Positions 24,563 to 34,062 of a DNA stretch of 47,640 nt are shown one piece after another. Numbering within the stretch: position 1 is the first letter of the stretch; the number at the start of each line of letters is the position of its first letter. Position numbers and translations under genes: made by a program. Origin of the DNA: an uncultured Clostridia bacterium (GTDB lineage: Bacteria; Bacillota; Clostridia; Oscillospirales; Ruminococcaceae); NCBI GenBank assembly GCA_945923775.1, contig CAMELR010000023.1, positions 1 through 47,640 on the forward strand. Direction: 5' to 3'. Under the pieces are notes generated by a model. The model was given only the letters and a program-made list of their open reading frames with translations. It did no database searches and had not been told where the DNA came from.

Positions 24563-26773
24563 TTACTGCTTACCGGTACGCTCAACTGAGATAACTCCGG
24601 GTATCTTCTGTATCCTGCCCATTACATTGGAAAGCTGCTCCACGCCGGCTATCTCGACAGTTACCACCAGGTCGAGGTTGCCGTTTTTCAGGTGGTGGCC
24701 GTTCATTTCCTGGAGCGGGATATGGTTGGCGGCTATCGCTGTGGTGATATCTGCGAAAATCGTAATGCGGTCCTCCGCGATAACGTCGATGGTCGCGCGG
24801 TAGGTGGAATCCTCAACGCCCGCCCATGTCGCCTTGAGCCAGCGGTCCTTGTTCTCGGGATCGTCGCGGTTGTTCACGACGTTCACGCAGTCCTGTTTGT
24901 GGATAGATACGCCGAATCCCCTGGTTACAAAGCCGATTATCGGGTCGCCGGGAAGCGGATTGCAGCACTGTGCGAACTTCACGAGGCAGTTTTCCATGCC
25001 CTCGATTATGATACCCTTCTTGCGGCTGCGGCGGTTGTTCTCGCTTATGCTCTCCATCGGATTTTCAGCCGCCGCCTGGATAGCCTGCTGCTCCTTATGG
25101 TTGCGGAGCTGATCTTCCTTTATGCGCTGGACTATCTTCGCAATGGAAACGCCGCCGTAACCTATCGCAGCGTACAGGTCGTCCACGTAATCCAGCCGCT
25201 GGCGCGACGCGGAAGTCTGGAGCAGCTCCGAAGTTATCGCGATATTGTTTCGCTTGAACTCGCGTTCGAGTTCCTCCCTGCCTCGTTCGATGTTCTCCTC
25301 GCGGCACTCCTTCTTGAACCAGCTTCTTATTTTGCTCTTTGCCTCGGTGGTCTTTGCGATCTCTATCCAGTTGCGGTTCGGGCCGTAGTTAGGCGAACCG
25401 GAAGTGAGTATCTCGACGATCTCGCCAGTGTGCACAACGTAATCGAAGCTGACCATTCTGCCGCCGACCTTCGCGCCGGTCATTTTATTGCCGACCTGCG
25501 TGTGGATATGGTACGCGAAATCCAGCACTGTAGCCCCGGTGGGGAGCGCAACAACGTCGCCCTTCGGAGTGAACACGAACACCTCGTCCGGGGAGAGGTC
25601 GGTCTTTATTGCGTCAGCGATGGCTTCTACGTCGTCTGCCTCCTGCTGGCGCTCAAGAAGCTGCCTTATCCAGTCGAAGCGCTTCTCGCCGGATACGTTG
25701 CCGGATATGCCCGCCTTGTACTTCCAGTGAGCCGCAACGCCGTACTGCGCGGTATTGTGCATTTCCACCGTGCGTATCTGCACCTCGAACGGGATACCCT
25801 CGCGCCCGATAACTGTGGTGTGCAGCGACTGGTAGCGGTTAGGCTTCGGCGTAGCGATATAGTCCTTGAAGCGGTACGGAATAGGCCGGAACATATCGTG
25901 GATAACGCCGAGCACGTTGTAGCACTCGATGACCGACTGCACTATAACGCGCACCGCGTAAATGTCGTATATCTCGTCGAAGCGCTTGTTCTTCACATAC
26001 ACCTTCTTGTATATGCTGTAGATGGACTTTACCCTGCCCTCGATGATGGGCTCCGGCTTGATATCGGAAATGCGCTCCCTGATGCGCTTTTTGATGCTGT
26101 CGATGAACGCGTCGCGCTCCTCTTTGTGTAGGGCTATCTGCTCCTCGACTTCCTTACAGCCGTATGGGTCGAGATAGTGGATAGCGATGTCCTCCATCTC
26201 CTCCTTGACGTCGCTCATACCTAAGCGGTGGGCGATGGGGGCGTAGAAGTTCATCGTTTCAAGGGAGGTCTTGCGCTGCTTCTCCGGCGGGCGCGCCGCG
26301 AGCGTCCTCATGTTGTGGAGGCGGTCGGCAAGCTTGATGATTATTACCCGGATATCCTTCGACATTGCCATGAGTATCTTCCGGATATTCTCCGCCTGCT
26401 GTTCCTCCTTGGAAACCAGCGGAACAAGTCCTATCTTTGTAACGCCGTCGACCATCAGCGCAACATCTTCTCCGAACTTCTTGCGGAGCTCGTCAAGGGT
26501 GACGTCGGTGTCCTCCACGGTGTCGTGGAGCAGCGCCGCACAGATGGTATCGGTATCCATGCAGTAATCCAGCAGGATAGCCGCCACAGCCAGCGGGTGC
26601 GTTATATACGGGTCGCCTGAGGTGCGGAGCTGTCCCTCGTGCGCCTTTTCAGCCACCTTATACGCCTGTGTTATCTTCTCAAGGTCGTAGGGTTTCTCGC
26701 TTGCCCTGATTTTCTCCACAAGCTGATCGAATGTCTTTACCGCTGTACCCGCGGCGCCTGTCTGACTAGTCAT
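24563..26773 (-). CDS. rel: Bifunctional (p)ppGpp synthetase/hydrolase
   Basis: A 736-residue Rel protein that makes and degrades the stringent-response alarmone. Order: HD hydrolase domain (HEGQLRTSGDPYITHPLAV; catalytic HD in LLHDTVEDTD at about 83), synthetase domain (RFKDYIATPKPNRYQSLH), TGS domain (VFTPKGDVVALPTGATVLDFAYHIHT-type, about 395-450), a zinc-finger/helical region (FAQCCNPLPGDPIIGF) and a C-terminal ACT domain. Both enzymatic sites look intact. The ATG at 26773 has AAGGGTGG eight bases upstream and is preferred over an in-frame GTG at 26785. It lies between recJ and the MBL hydrolase; the apt gene often found here in relatives is missing. Confidence 0.95.
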   Translation of the reverse strand: MTSQTGAAGTAVKTFDQLVEKIRASEKPYDLEKITQAYKVAEKAHEGQLRTSGDPYITHPLAVAAILLDYCMDTDTICAALLHDTVEDTDVTLDELRKKFGEDVALMVDGVTKIGLVPLVSKEEQQAENIRKILMAMSKDIRVIIIKLADRLHNMRTLAARPPEKQRKTSLETMNFYAPIAHRLGMSDVKEEMEDIAIHYLDPYGCKEVEEQIALHKEERDAFIDSIKKRIRERISDIKPEPIIEGRVKSIYSIYKKVYVKNKRFDEIYDIYAVRVIVQSVIECYNVLGVIHDMFRPIPYRFKDYIATPKPNRYQSLHTTVIGREGIPFEVQIRTVEMHNTAQYGVAAHWKYKAGISGNVSGEKRFDWIRQLLERQQEADDVEAIADAIKTDLSPDEVFVFTPKGDVVALPTGATVLDFAYHIHTQVGNKMTGAKVGGRMVSFDYVVHTGEIVEILTSGSPNYGPNRNWIEIAKTTEAKSKIRSWFKKECREENIERGREELEREFKRNNIAITSELLQTSASRQRLDYVDDLYAAIGYGGVSIAKIVQRIKEDQLRNHKEQQAIQAAAENPMESISENNRRSRKKGIIIEGMENCLVKFAQCCNPLPGDPIIGFVTRGFGVSIHKQDCVNVVNNRDDPENKDRWLKATWAGVEDSTYRATIDVIAEDRITIFADITTAIAANHIPLQEMNGHHLKNGNLDLVVTVEIAGVEQLSNVMGRIQKIPGVISVERTGKQ

Positions 26774-26830
26774 GCTGAATGCCACCCTTCATTCTGTTTA
26801 GTGTTCCCCTTTGTTCCCTTTTTCGCCGTT

Positions 26831-28849
26831 TTACGCCGTGAGACTCTGACGAAGCCGCGAGATTACCCCCGTCGCCATCAGGTCCGTTTTTGTATTTACC
26901 GGAATGAGCGTGACGCTCCCGCCGTCAGCGGACACCTGAGCCATTCCCGCTTCGCTGAACGCGTCAAGCGCAATGCGCAGCATGCAGTAATTAAGGTCCC
27001 CGCCGCCATAGACGCACATCTCCTCCGCGGACATGCTGCCGCCGTGGGCGCGTATCAGGTCGTACACGGACATCAGCGCCGGTCTGTCGGGTATCACGCG
27101 CGGAGCGAGCCGCTTGTCGCAGCCCTCGCCCCGGGATATCTCCTCGTATGTGCGGAGCGCCGCGAAGAACCTGTCCTCACGGAATCCGGCGGGGCGCATT
27201 TCAATGATCCGCAGCTCCGCCGAGGTATTCCCGCGGAACTCGTTCAGCTCCACCGTCGCGAGAACGTCCACGCTGCTGCCGATATCCGCGAAGCATTTCG
27301 CGAACGGCATTGAAAAGCTTATCGCCTTCAGCACTGCGCCGCCCGTGCGAAGCTCCATCGAGGTGAACTTTCCCTCCTTGAGAGCGCGCTTTGACTGCAC
27401 CGTGCAGTTCCTGAGCAGGAACACCGGCTTGCGGTTTCCCTCGCCGCAGGGCTCGAGCTTCATCAGCTCGCTGACCTGCTCCACGGTCAGGCGGTCGCCG
27501 GTTATCTCCATGTCTGCGCTGACGGAGTACTCCGGCATTTTCGGATAGCACTCGCGGCAGTAGGCGTAAACCATCTGCCGGAACGTTTCCACGTCCTCCG
27601 GTCTGAGGGAGAATCCTCCTGCCTTCGGGTGGCCGCCGAATTTCGTCAGCACGCGGCTGCACCCTTCCAGCAGCTTATATATCGAGAAGCCGTCGATGCC
27701 TCTTGCGGAACCTCTAGCCTCCCCGTTTTCGACTGATATTACAAGCACCGGCTTGCCGTACTTATTAAGCAGCTTTGCACATACCAGGCCTATAACTCCG
27801 TGCTTCCAGCCCTCGCCGGATACCACGAGAACCCGCTCCCTGAGAAGCTCCGGGCGCTGCTCTATCTGCTGCGCTGCTTCCTCCATTATGCGGGTCTCCT
27901 CCGCCGTGCGCTGGGAGTTGCACAGTGCAAGCTCCTCGCTGATAAGCCCTGCCTGCTCCGGACTTTCGGTGAGCAGCAGCTCCACCGCGCGGTCAGCCCT
28001 TGCGATACGCCCAACGGCGTTTATGCGCGGAGCGATCGAAAACGCAATGCTTGTGGAATCCACCTTGACCGGGTCGATACCCGCGCTCCTTATCAGCTTG
28101 TCCAGCCCCTGGTTCTGGCTGCTGTGGATATTTTCAAGTCCCCTGCGGACAATGAACCGGTTCTCTCCGATAAGCGGCATTACGTCCGCGACGGTGCCCA
28201 CTGCGGCGAGGTCCGCGTACTGCTCGAGTACGAAATCCTCGTCCTCCTCAAGGGCGCAGAGCAGCTTCAGGACAACTCCTGCGCCGCAAAGCTCCTTGAA
28301 CGGGGAATTGTCGTCGGCACGGTGCGGGTCGACGCACGCTTCGCATACCGGAAGCTCCTGCGGGGGCTGATGGTGGTCTGTAATGACCAGCTGAGCGCCC
28401 CGCTCTGCGATGTACTTTGCTTCCTCAACGGCGGAAATCCCGTTGTCGACCGTGATGATAAGCTCGGTGCCGGAATCAAGAATGTGCTTCAGCGCTTCCA
28501 GATTCATTCCGTAGCCCTCGCTGCGGTCGGGTATGTAGTAATCAGCCTCGGCGCCCATCGCGTTGAGGTATCCGTACAGCATAGCCGTGGAGGTTATGCC
28601 GTCGCAGTCGTAATCGCCGAAAACGGTGATCTTCTTTCCCTCGTCGAGTGCGCCGCGAATCACCTCCACAGCCGCTTCCATATCCTTCATCAGCAGCGGG
28701 TCTGACAGGCTGCTGCACCCGAAAAACTCCCGGGCGCGGTCAAGCGAGGTTATCCCCCGGCTGAGCATTACTCCGCCGAGGAGTTCCCCGAACTGCTGCG
28801 TTATTTCATTATCTGCTGCGGGTGCCGCCGCACATAGCCACTTTTTCAA
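26831..28849 (-). CDS. recJ: Single-strand DNA exonuclease RecJ
   Basis: A 672-residue DHH-family 5'-3' exonuclease used in recombination and mismatch repair. Metal-binding residues are seen in FGDYDCDGITST (Asp79, Asp81, Asp83), ITVDNGIS near 133 and TDHHQPP (Asp158-His160). A DHHA1 part (GWKHGVIGLVCAKL and GGHPKAGGFSLR) and an OB-type C-terminal domain follow. Translation appears to start at TTG (28849) with AAGGAG eight bases upstream. It follows purB with a 28-base gap and precedes rel, consistent with one transcript. Compared with Bacillus RecJ the C-terminus is shorter. Confidence 0.93.
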   Translation of the reverse strand: MKKWLCAAAPAADNEITQQFGELLGGVMLSRGITSLDRAREFFGCSSLSDPLLMKDMEAAVEVIRGALDEGKKITVFGDYDCDGITSTAMLYGYLNAMGAEADYYIPDRSEGYGMNLEALKHILDSGTELIITVDNGISAVEEAKYIAERGAQLVITDHHQPPQELPVCEACVDPHRADDNSPFKELCGAGVVLKLLCALEEDEDFVLEQYADLAAVGTVADVMPLIGENRFIVRRGLENIHSSQNQGLDKLIRSAGIDPVKVDSTSIAFSIAPRINAVGRIARADRAVELLLTESPEQAGLISEELALCNSQRTAEETRIMEEAAQQIEQRPELLRERVLVVSGEGWKHGVIGLVCAKLLNKYGKPVLVISVENGEARGSARGIDGFSIYKLLEGCSRVLTKFGGHPKAGGFSLRPEDVETFRQMVYAYCRECYPKMPEYSVSADMEITGDRLTVEQVSELMKLEPCGEGNRKPVFLLRNCTVQSKRALKEGKFTSMELRTGGAVLKAISFSMPFAKCFADIGSSVDVLATVELNEFRGNTSAELRIIEMRPAGFREDRFFAALRTYEEISRGEGCDKRLAPRVIPDRPALMSVYDLIRAHGGSMSAEEMCVYGGGDLNYCMLRIALDAFSEAGMAQVSADGGSVTLIPVNTKTDLMATGVISRLRQSLTA

Positions 28850-28877
28850 CCTTGCTGCTCCTTTTGCCTATTGCCTG

Positions 28878-30320
28878 TTATACGCTAAGCTCAACGTGCT
28901 CGCCGAGAAGCTCCTTGTTCTTCTCGAGGACGGGGCGGACGAAGTCGCGCAGGAATTCCTCTACCTGCTCGGGCGCGCGGCCGGTGTAGTTCTCCGGCTT
29001 GAGCACGGATCTGATCTCCTCCTCGGTGATCTGGAAGATCGGGTCTGCTGCAATGCGCTTAACGAGGTCGTTCTCGCCGCCTTCCTTCTTTACAACGTCC
29101 GCCGCAGCCATGCTGTGACCGCGCAGCGCTTCGTGAAGCTCCTGACGGTTGCCGCCCTTTTCTACCGCTCTCATCATGATGTTCTCGGTAGCCATGAACG
29201 GAAGCTCGCGCATTACTCTCTGCTCGATTACCTTCGGATATACTACGAGGCCGTCGGTTATGTTTATCATGATGTTCAGGATAGCGTCGATGCCGAGGAA
29301 CGCCTCAGCAACTGAAATACGCTTGTTAGCGCTGTCGTCGAGGGTTCTCTCGAACCACTGAGTACCTGCGGTGAACGCGGGGTTCAGTGTGTCGATCATC
29401 ACATATCTTGCAAGGGAGGTGATACGCTCAGCGCGCATAGGATTGCGCTTGTACGGCATTGCGGAGGAACCGATCTGGTTCTTCTCGAACGGCTCTTCCA
29501 TCTCCTTGAAGTTTGCCAGGATACGCAGGTCGTTGCTGAACTTGGAGCAGCTCTGTGCGATACCGCCGAGGGTAGCGAGGACCATGCTGTCCATCTTTCT
29601 GGAGTATGTCTGACCGCTTACCGGTACGCAAGCGTCAAAGCCCATCTCGTTTGCGATGGACTTCTCCAGAGCCTTTATCTTTGCGCTGTCGCCGCCGAAA
29701 AGCTCAACGAAGCTTGCCTGGGTTCCGGTGGTGCCCTTCTGACCGAGCAGCTTCAGCGTGGAGATACGGTACTCGATCTCCTCGTAGTCCATCAGCAGCT
29801 CGTTTATCCACAGGGAAGCGCGCTTGCCGACGGTGGTGAGCTGAGCGGGCTGGAGGTGCGTATAAGCGAGGCAGGGCTGGCTCTTGTGCTCGTCAGCGAA
29901 CTTCGCGAGGTTGTTGATGACGTTCACGAGCTTCTTCTTTACAAGCTGGAGCGCGTCGCGCATGATGATGACGTCAGTGTTGTCGCCAACGTAGCAGGAG
30001 GTCGCACCCAGGTGGATTATTCCGGCCGCCTTGGGGCACTGCTTGCCGTATGCGTATACATGGGACATTACGTCGTGGCGTACCAGCTTCTCGCGCTCCT
30101 CAGCGACCTCATAGTTGATGTCGGTGATGTGGGATTCCAGTTCGTCTACCATTTCCTGTGTGATCTTGTCTATGCCGAGGTTCATCTCTGCCCTTGCGAG
30201 AGCGACCCACAGACGGCGCCATGTGGAAAACTTCTTGTCTGCTGAGAAGATGTACTGCATCTCCTTGCTTGCGTAGCGTGTGCAGAACGGGCTTTCATAG
30301 GTGGAATAATCTCTTGACAT
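28878..30320 (-). CDS. purB: Adenylosuccinate lyase
   Basis: A 480-residue member of the fumarase/aspartase superfamily that splits SAICAR and adenylosuccinate in purine synthesis. The superfamily signature loop is SSAMPYKRNPMRAE, with the mobile serine pair in it. Other marks are ATSCYVGDNTD and THLQPAQLTTVGKR. Length is normal. The ATG has GGAGAAAAACA upstream and there is a promoter at 30365-30393. It is the first gene of the long minus-strand group that continues through recJ, rel, the MBL hydrolase and pncB. Confidence 0.95.
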   Translation of the reverse strand: MSRDYSTYESPFCTRYASKEMQYIFSADKKFSTWRRLWVALARAEMNLGIDKITQEMVDELESHITDINYEVAEEREKLVRHDVMSHVYAYGKQCPKAAGIIHLGATSCYVGDNTDVIIMRDALQLVKKKLVNVINNLAKFADEHKSQPCLAYTHLQPAQLTTVGKRASLWINELLMDYEEIEYRISTLKLLGQKGTTGTQASFVELFGGDSAKIKALEKSIANEMGFDACVPVSGQTYSRKMDSMVLATLGGIAQSCSKFSNDLRILANFKEMEEPFEKNQIGSSAMPYKRNPMRAERITSLARYVMIDTLNPAFTAGTQWFERTLDDSANKRISVAEAFLGIDAILNIMINITDGLVVYPKVIEQRVMRELPFMATENIMMRAVEKGGNRQELHEALRGHSMAAADVVKKEGGENDLVKRIAADPIFQITEEEIRSVLKPENYTGRAPEQVEEFLRDFVRPVLEKNKELLGEHVELSV

Positions 30321-30364
30321 TGTTTTTCTCCTTATGTGGTTTATAAAGTATAAAATACTATTTT

Positions 30365-30393
30365 ATTTTAGCACAAAACATCGATTTATACAA
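30365..30393 (-). promoter_or_regulatory. Promoter of the purB group
   Basis: Minus-strand TTGTAT, 17-base spacer, TAAAAT. It sits in a 388-base gene-free stretch (30321-30708) that also holds the padR promoter; I see no gene or RNA element in the middle part (30394-30560). Confidence 0.78.
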
Positions 30394-30560
30394 GAGTTTT
30401 TTGCATAAAAACGCTTCCGGCACGCATTTTTTGCACTTCAACTTGCATATAATAAGCAAACGGCACTGGCGCGGAAAGCTCCCGGATATCGGAGCAGAAC
30501 GTCGTATTGTTAAATATGCACATAAACCAGTTGCGGAATCGCGCAGAATTTGTGCATTCA

Positions 30561-30584
30561 GTACCTTGCAAAACATAATACCTT
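30561..30584 (+). promoter_or_regulatory. Repeat 1 of the padR promoter (candidate PadR site)
   Basis: TACCTTG, ten bases, TACCTTG. The first box overlaps the -35 and the second lies in the spacer of the padR promoter. It matches a second copy at 30636-30659 in 21 of 24 positions. Confidence 0.65.
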
Positions 30585-30593
30585 GTGGTAAAA
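30565..30593 (+). promoter_or_regulatory. Promoter of the padR operon
   Basis: TTGCAA, 17-base spacer, TAAAAT, about 115 bases before the padR ATG. Confidence 0.8.
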
Positions 30594-30635
30594 TAAGAGC
30601 ATGGAACAAGAAAGTTCCGAATTTTTTGATGAGGC

Positions 30636-30659
30636 TACCTTGCGAAACAAAGTACCTTG
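30636..30659 (+). promoter_or_regulatory. Repeat 2 in the padR leader
   Basis: A second TACCTTG, ten bases, TACCTTG unit, exactly 75 bases after the first and about 45 bases downstream of the predicted transcript start. Confidence 0.6.
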
Positions 30660-30708
30660 AAACGCAAAGGCACTGTTGAAGGTCAGGGACGTCCATCGGA
30701 GGTGAAAA

Positions 30709-31023
30709 ATGAACTCTCAGCTAAAACGAGGAACTCTGGAGCTGTGCGTTCTTTCGATATTGTGCAGAAGCGACTGTTACGGCTACGAGCTGGTCAACCG
30801 GATATCCGAGTGCATGCAGATAACGGAGGGCACGATATATCCGCTGATGAAGCGGCTGAAAGACAACGCCATGATAGATTCCTACATACTGGAATCGCAG
30901 GAAGGACCGCCCAGAAAATACTATAAGATAACTGACAGCGGCAGGGCGGAAAAGGAAACGCTGCTGAAAGAATGGTTTGAGTTTGTAGACAGCATAAACG
31001 CGCTGCTGAAAGGGGACGAGTAA
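30709..31023 (+). CDS. PadR-family transcriptional regulator
   Basis: A 104-residue small winged-helix regulator of the PadR family, subgroup of single-domain proteins. Typical pieces: LKRGTLELCVLSIL at the start, YGYELVNRI, EGTIYPLMKRL (recognition region) and PRKYYKITDSGR in the wing. Such proteins usually repress their own operon and respond to small molecules or envelope stress. The ATG has GGAGGTG seven bases upstream. The next gene begins immediately at the stop codon (TAA-ATG), so the pair is translated together. Two copies of a TACCTTG direct-repeat unit in the promoter are the likely binding sites. Confidence 0.92.
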   Translation: MNSQLKRGTLELCVLSILCRSDCYGYELVNRISECMQITEGTIYPLMKRLKDNAMIDSYILESQEGPPRKYYKITDSGRAEKETLLKEWFEFVDSINALLKGDE

Positions 31024-32067
31024 ATGATAGCAAAAAATAAGGGAGACTTTCTGTATAATCTCCATAACGAGTTACACAGAATAGGAATCGACGACGATGA
31101 GGAGATATTCGCCGACTTCGAGGAGCACTTCAAGGCAAGCCAGGAGGAAGGCTTCACCGAGGAGGAGACCTGCGAAAAGCTCGGCGACGTAAAGGAGATA
31201 GCGCGGAATTACCTTGATATCCAGAGCACCCGCATAAATTCAATAGTTGCAGGCGCTCTCGAGAATCAGCGCCGCGTATCCCTCACGAAGCCCGGCGAGA
31301 AGCTCCCGGCAGACCTTTCCCTCGTCGGAGGGCAGGCAGACGCCGCACCCGCGGAAACTCCCGCCATCAGGGAGTACACCCCCGAGCATATCGCAGAGGA
31401 GACCGTTCCGGCTTCCCCGAGAATAAACCTTGTAAAACCCGACGCTCCCGCGCAGGAAGCTCCCCGTGAATACACCCCGGAGCACATCGCCTACGAGCCG
31501 GAGGCTCCCGCACAGGCCGCACAGTCGGCGCAGCCTTCTCAGCCGCTGCCGGAGTACACTCCGCAGCATATCGCTCCCGAGCAGCCTGTTCCTGGCGCGC
31601 AGAGCGCTTCCGGCTCCATACCGAAGCAGACCGACGAGCGGTATCAGTACAACTCCACGAGCAGACAGGGCGAGGTTCCTCCGCAGTGCGTTCCCCCGGT
31701 TGGCAAAAACGCGAAGGACGGCGGCTTTAAGTTCAGCGACGTCAAGGGCATGAAGCCCAACTGCAACGCAGGCAAGCTGATAACCTGCATCATTCTTGAT
31801 GTGTGTCTGTGGTCGTGGCTTATACCTATGGTTATTTCATGTATCTTCGGCGGCCTCGGCTCCATGGCGCTGGGACTTGTCACCGGCGGATTCAATGAGT
31901 TATTCGGGATCTCGCAGTTCCACCCGCTCAGCAGGATATTCCTCTGCACCGGCATGGTAAGCGGCGGCGTGCTGATAGGCTGCGCGATATTCGGACTGTG
32001 CAAGGCTGTATTCCATTGGATAAAGGCGATAGTCATAAATCACGTCAGGGCTATCTACGGACTGTAA
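31024..32067 (+). CDS. DUF1700/HAAS-domain membrane protein
   Basis: A 347-residue protein. Residues 1-70 form a HAAS-type helical domain (FLYNLHNELHRIGID, FADFEEHFKASQEEGFTEEE, GDVKEIARNYL) typical of genes next to PadR regulators. The middle (about 85-225) is a Pro/Ala-rich linker with three YTP[EQ]HIA units. The C-terminal part has two membrane spans (about 250-290 and 305-335). The ATG follows the padR stop directly. Known relatives act with PadR in sensing or signalling at the membrane; the exact job is not known. Confidence 0.85.
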   Translation: MIAKNKGDFLYNLHNELHRIGIDDDEEIFADFEEHFKASQEEGFTEEETCEKLGDVKEIARNYLDIQSTRINSIVAGALENQRRVSLTKPGEKLPADLSLVGGQADAAPAETPAIREYTPEHIAEETVPASPRINLVKPDAPAQEAPREYTPEHIAYEPEAPAQAAQSAQPSQPLPEYTPQHIAPEQPVPGAQSASGSIPKQTDERYQYNSTSRQGEVPPQCVPPVGKNAKDGGFKFSDVKGMKPNCNAGKLITCIILDVCLWSWLIPMVISCIFGGLGSMALGLVTGGFNELFGISQFHPLSRIFLCTGMVSGGVLIGCAIFGLCKAVFHWIKAIVINHVRAIYGL

Positions 32068-32079
32068 GGAGGTACCGGA

Positions 32080-33123
32080 ATGAAAGTAATATTACGAATA
32101 TTTATTCCGCTGTGCGTCTTTTCGTTCATCGCGTTCGGAATTTCAGTTATGTTTCTCGGGACTCAGCCCGTTTCCTCTGATACGGTGATAAGCGAACTGG
32201 TGATCAGCGACAGCGGCGCGAACACCTACGACATAACCGACAGCTTCACAAGTATAAGGGCTGATATCGGAGCATACAAGCTCACAATAAAACCGTGGTC
32301 GGAGGACAAGACGCAGGTGACGGTTTCCGGCGATAAATCCAGCCGCATAAAGGCAGGCGTATCCGGAGACAGGCTGACAATTGAGTCCGACTGGAGCTGG
32401 GGCGAAAACTGGAACTGGAACATGCTCCGGAATATTTTCAACGGATCTGCATTCAGCACCGAAGTGCTTCTGAAGGTCCCCGACAAGACCTACGAGCAGG
32501 TTATGATGTATGTCGGCGCTGGTTCGCTGGTCTCCGACGGCATTCAGGCGAAAGACATCTACCTGAACGTTGGCGCAGGCTCGATGACCTACACTCAGCC
32601 CGCCGGATTCCGCGCCGACCATATCTCTGCCGACGTTTCCGCAGGTTCCCTTATTGCCAAAAACATGGCGGCGTGGAACTACGAAGTCGACGTGAGCGCA
32701 GGCAGTGCAAACATTTACGGACTTACCGGCAGCGGCAGCGTCGATGTCTCCGCAGGCAATGCAAGGCTCCAGTTTGCCGAGCTTAACGAGGAATGCAACG
32801 TAGATGTAAGCGCCGGCGACGTGACCCTCGATATCCCGGAGGACTCCTCCGCTAAATTCATCTGCGACAAGAGCGCAGGCGATATCCGCATAATGGTCGG
32901 CGACGAAAACAGGCACGCCGACGACGGCGACATCATCTCGATAAACGGCGGCAGAACCACCGTGAACCTCTCGGTTTCCGCTGGCGATATCAAGGTCGTA
33001 AATTCCACCGTTTCTTCAGTGGAGATAGGCACGGCGGTTGTCAGCTCAGTAGGTAACTCAGCCGACCACAATATCACGACCACATTCACACCGGAAGAAA
33101 CCGCAGTAGCAGAAGAAAACTAA
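32080..33123 (+). CDS. DUF4097-family beta-repeat protein, membrane anchored
   Basis: A 347-residue protein with one N-terminal membrane segment (about residues 5-28) and an outside beta-strand-repeat domain of the DUF4097 type. The repeats carry VDVSAG-like strands (SADVSAGSLIAKN, VDVSAGSANIYG, VDVSAGNARLQF, VDVSAGDVTLDI), each about 20 residues, as expected for a beta-helix or solenoid. It follows the DUF1700 gene by 12 bases with AAGGAGGT as ribosome site. Related LiaG-type proteins belong to envelope-stress operons. The ligand is unknown. Confidence 0.85.
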   Translation: MKVILRIFIPLCVFSFIAFGISVMFLGTQPVSSDTVISELVISDSGANTYDITDSFTSIRADIGAYKLTIKPWSEDKTQVTVSGDKSSRIKAGVSGDRLTIESDWSWGENWNWNMLRNIFNGSAFSTEVLLKVPDKTYEQVMMYVGAGSLVSDGIQAKDIYLNVGAGSMTYTQPAGFRADHISADVSAGSLIAKNMAAWNYEVDVSAGSANIYGLTGSGSVDVSAGNARLQFAELNEECNVDVSAGDVTLDIPEDSSAKFICDKSAGDIRIMVGDENRHADDGDIISINGGRTTVNLSVSAGDIKVVNSTVSSVEIGTAVVSSVGNSADHNITTTFTPEETAVAEEN

Positions 33124-33150
33124 TAACACATTCTGAAAGGAGTAATCATC

Positions 33151-34062
33151 ATGGCAGACAAGCAGACCTATACATTTTCAAACGACATCACAACAGTCGA
33201 GGTAAGCTCCCTCGGAGCGAAGATAGTAGTTATCCCGCAGGACCGCGCGGATATCTACGTTGAGTACGACAACCCGAAGGATTCCCCGGAGTTCTGCGCG
33301 GTGCTTTCCGGAAAGACGTTGACCCTCAAGGAGAGCTTCAGCTTCAACATTTTTGGAATGTTCGGCAGCAAAGCCTCCGATGACTACGTAATCACGGTAT
33401 ACCTCCCGCTGAGGACGTTCGAAAAGCTCAAGATAAACACCTCCAGCGGCGGCGTAGAGGTCGGCGAGGTATCAGCGGAGCAGTTCAGCCTGAATACCGC
33501 CAGCGGAAACATAGACGTCAGCGCATATTTCAACGATGTCAAGCTCCAGTCCGCAAGCGGAAGCATTAAGCTCACCAACCCGCTTGCAGACAAGGAAAAG
33601 CAGGAGCAGACCGTTTCCCTCGACAAGGAGGAGACAGCTCCGGCAAAGTATGTTTCCAAGTCGGTAAGCGTGTGCACCGTCAGCGGAAACGCGGTTGTTT
33701 CCGGCTACCGCGCCGAGGAGTTCGGAATACACTCCGTATCCGGCACGACCACAGTCGACGGCATCTCCGGCAAGGGCAGCATTTCAGTTACCAGCGGCAC
33801 AGTAAACGTAAGCTACGCGGAATGGAACGGAGACCTCAACGTAAGCCTCATCAGCGGAAACGTCAACGTTTCGCTTCCGGAGGATTCCGGAGTTAACCTC
33901 TCCGTTAGCGGAGTTTCCGGCATGGTAAAAACCGACCTCGGCCAGGAAAAGGGCAACTTCATCAACCTCGGCAAGGGAACCAGCGGCGAATTCGGCGGTG
34001 CAAACAAGCACCAGCTCACAGCTTCCCTCACCAGCGGCACGGTGACTATCGCCCGTCAGTAA
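33151..34062 (+). CDS. DUF4097-family beta-repeat protein, soluble
   Basis: A 303-residue second DUF4097-type protein without signal peptide or membrane span, so probably cytoplasmic. The repeated strand motif here is SGxVxV-like (TSSGGVEVG, TASGNIDVS, SASGSIKLT, TVSGNAVVS, SVSGTTTVD, LISGNVNVS). It lies 27 bases after the first copy with AAAGGAG upstream. Having one anchored and one soluble copy side by side suggests an outside/inside pair, which is inference. Terminator at 34173. Confidence 0.85.
   Translation: MADKQTYTFSNDITTVEVSSLGAKIVVIPQDRADIYVEYDNPKDSPEFCAVLSGKTLTLKESFSFNIFGMFGSKASDDYVITVYLPLRTFEKLKINTSSGGVEVGEVSAEQFSLNTASGNIDVSAYFNDVKLQSASGSIKLTNPLADKEKQEQTVSLDKEETAPAKYVSKSVSVCTVSGNAVVSGYRAEEFGIHSVSGTTTVDGISGKGSISVTSGTVNVSYAEWNGDLNVSLISGNVNVSLPEDSGVNLSVSGVSGMVKTDLGQEKGNFINLGKGTSGEFGGANKHQLTASLTSGTVTIARQ

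Noticed and set aside
24692..26131. A 479-codon open frame antisense to rel
   Set aside because: Shadow of a GC-rich gene; no ribosome site and no recognisable domain, while rel is unmistakable.
30394..30560. A possible second promoter (TATAAT near 30450) or small RNA
   Set aside because: No matching -35 at proper spacing and no stable terminator hairpin downstream.
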